A stretch of 64,000 nucleotides of DNA from Sphingobium sp. V4 (GTDB lineage: Bacteria; Pseudomonadota; Alphaproteobacteria; Sphingomonadales; Sphingomonadaceae). Shown here in pieces: positions 60,508 to 64,000 of this stretch; position 1 is the stretch's first letter, and each line of letters begins with the position of its first letter. The DNA is taken from contig NZ_CP081001.1 of assembly GCF_029590555.1 (NCBI RefSeq), positions 2,886,001-2,950,000 on the forward strand, in the 5' to 3' direction. The notes beneath the pieces are model-generated. The model ran no database searches. It was not told the DNA's origin and worked only from the letters and a program-made list of their open reading frames with translations. Position numbers and translations under genes: made by a program.

Positions 60508-60540
60508 AGGCCCGCCGCATCGCGCGACGGGCCTTTTCCT
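60508..60540 (+). terminator. Rho-independent terminator after the small exported protein
   Basis: AGGCCCG (60508-60514) pairs with CGGGCCT (60528-60534), seven pairs, followed by TTTTCCTTT. It ends rightward transcription 40 bases past the small gene, just before the convergent clpB stop codon at 60541. Confidence 0.75.
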
Positions 60541-63120
<2,580 letters not shown>

Positions 63121-63147
63121 GTGCGTCCCACCCAATATGATGCAGGC

Positions 63148-63176
63148 GATGTAGTGTTGCGCAAAAACCACACAAG
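63148..63176 (-). promoter_or_regulatory. Possible RpoH (heat-shock) promoter of clpB
   Basis: On the minus strand CTTG (complement of 63173-63176) and, 18 bases on, CTACATCG (complement of 63148-63155) resemble the alphaproteobacterial RpoH pattern CTTG...CYTATnTnnG. It lies 28 bases before the clpB ATG. The -10 part matches only partially. Confidence 0.35.
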
Positions 63177-63195
63177 GGGCGATAGGCAATTATCC

Positions 63196-64000
63196 CTATC
63201 TGGCAGCCTTTGCGGCCTGCGGCGCGAACAGGTCGCCGAAAAAGTCCTTTGCGAACCAGAGCGGCGGCGTGTCGCCATCGGCCATGGCGCGGGTAATGCG
63301 GTAATTGGCCTCGGCGAAGCGGGCGCCCGCCTGCCAGTCGATCGCCTGGCTCATGTCGTCGCCGGGCCGGTGATAGGCGCCCGAGAGAAAGTCGCCCCAC
63401 GCCTTTTCCCCGCCATTGGCATAGCCGGTGGCGAGGAAGACGGCCGGCACGCCCTGCTTGACGAACTTGTAATGGTCGGAGCGGACGAAGATGGTTTCCT
63501 GCGGCATCGGATCGGGAGAGAGTTTCACGCCCATCGGTGCGACCGCCCTGGCGACGATCGGTCCCAGTGTCGAATGGTCCGCGCCGAAGGCGATGACGTC
63601 GGTGAAGGGATAGAGGAGCAGCGGCATGTCGAGATCGACATTGCCGACGATCTGGCTGACCGGGACGCTGGGATGGCGTGCGAAATAGTCGGCGCCCAGC
63701 AGCCCCTTCTCCTCGCCGGTCGATGCAAGGAAGATGATCGAGCGGCGCGGCTTGTCCGGGGACTGCGCCATGGCGCGCGCGACTTCCAGCATGGTCGCGA
63801 TGCCCGCGCCATTGTCCAGCGCGCCATTGTTGATCCGGTCCTTGTCGGGCGCGTCGCCCGGTTTGGCCGGGCTGACGCCGATATGGTCGAGATGGGCCGA
63901 GAGGACGACATACTGGTCCTTCAGCTTCGGATCGCTGCCGGGCAGGATGGCGACGACATTGGGACTGGTCACGCGCTGGCTGACGCTGTCGGCCTTGATC
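63196..64000 (-). CDS. M28 family metallopeptidase (5' end cut by window edge)
   Basis: The last 267 or so residues of an M28 zinc peptidase; the frame stays open to the window end, so the start lies outside. The metal ligand segments are all present: SAHLDHIGV (His and Asp), NNGALDNGAG (bridging Asp), STGEEKGLLG (Glu), NVDLDMPLL (Asp) and a closing YHRPGDDMSQAI (His). It resembles exported aminopeptidases, although the signal region is not visible. It lies 75 bases upstream of clpB on the same strand, but clpB has its own promoter candidate. Confidence 0.9.
   Translation of the reverse strand, partial: IKADSVSQRVTSPNVVAILPGSDPKLKDQYVVLSAHLDHIGVSPAKPGDAPDKDRINNGALDNGAGIATMLEVARAMAQSPDKPRRSIIFLASTGEEKGLLGADYFARHPSVPVSQIVGNVDLDMPLLLYPFTDVIAFGADHSTLGPIVARAVAPMGVKLSPDPMPQETIFVRSDHYKFVKQGVPAVFLATGYANGGEKAWGDFLSGAYHRPGDDMSQAIDWQAGARFAEANYRITRAMADGDTPPLWFAKDFFGDLFAPQAAKAAR

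Overview
The window is about 64 kb of GC-rich DNA from an alphaproteobacterium, most likely a member of the Sphingomonadaceae (Sphingobium/Sphingomonas/Novosphingobium group). Supporting signs are the gene order around the origin, MipZ, several gene families typical of alphaproteobacteria (DUF1491, DUF2093, MmcB, YcgN), two large TonB-dependent receptors, and a PgmG-like phosphoglucomutase/phosphomannomutase. It is almost entirely core chromosome. I recognise no phage, insertion sequence, CRISPR array, tRNA or rRNA.

The central landmark is the probable chromosomal replication origin at 9080-9367, between hemE and the DUF299 regulatory kinase/phosphorylase gene, the same junction as in Caulobacter. 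It holds three perfect DnaA boxes, one near-perfect box, an AT-rich stretch and six GANTC (CcrM-type) sites. Genes left of it run mostly leftward and genes right of it run rightward as far as 16.4 kb, as expected for leading strands leaving an origin.

Left of the origin (1-9079): GNAT acetyltransferase (partial), EamA transporter, ispG, a FadL-type porin, a candidate small RNA with its own terminator, pgmG, a membrane J-domain protein, mipZ, then panC on the other strand, hemJ and hemE. Right of the origin (9368-20770): DUF299 protein, maf, aroE, coaE, dnaQ, hpf, ptsN, a hotdog thioesterase, DUF1491, a SleB-type hydrolase, mmcB, an ankyrin protein, SCO1, YcgN, a YgjP-type metalloprotein, trhO and pdeM.

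Middle (20959-38208): a TonB-dependent receptor, a YggS-type PLP protein, a ThiE-like protein, GNAT, an acyl-CoA ligase, ruvAB, an unusual ClpP-like protein, membrane proteins, a glutamate-cysteine ligase gene broken by two single-base frameshifts, rsmE, ubiA, a phospholipase D family protein and an aminotransferase. Next (38286-54241) come chromosome maintenance and repair genes (smc, two DsbA-like genes, dciA, mutY, nudC), then pmbA, a CysQ/IMPase-type phosphatase, an acyltransferase, purD, xseA and an M23 peptidase.

The last part (54242-64000) holds the most accessory-looking block: a 999-residue TonB-dependent receptor with paired repeats in its promoter region, a sulfotransferase-like P-loop protein, a TPR-aspartyl/asparaginyl beta-hydroxylase with its iron and 2-oxoglutarate residues intact, and a small exported two-cysteine protein. 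clpB and an M28 peptidase cut by the window edge follow. This receptor/oxygenase/sulfotransferase-like group and the candidate small RNA at 3774-3944 are my best candidates for undescribed biology.
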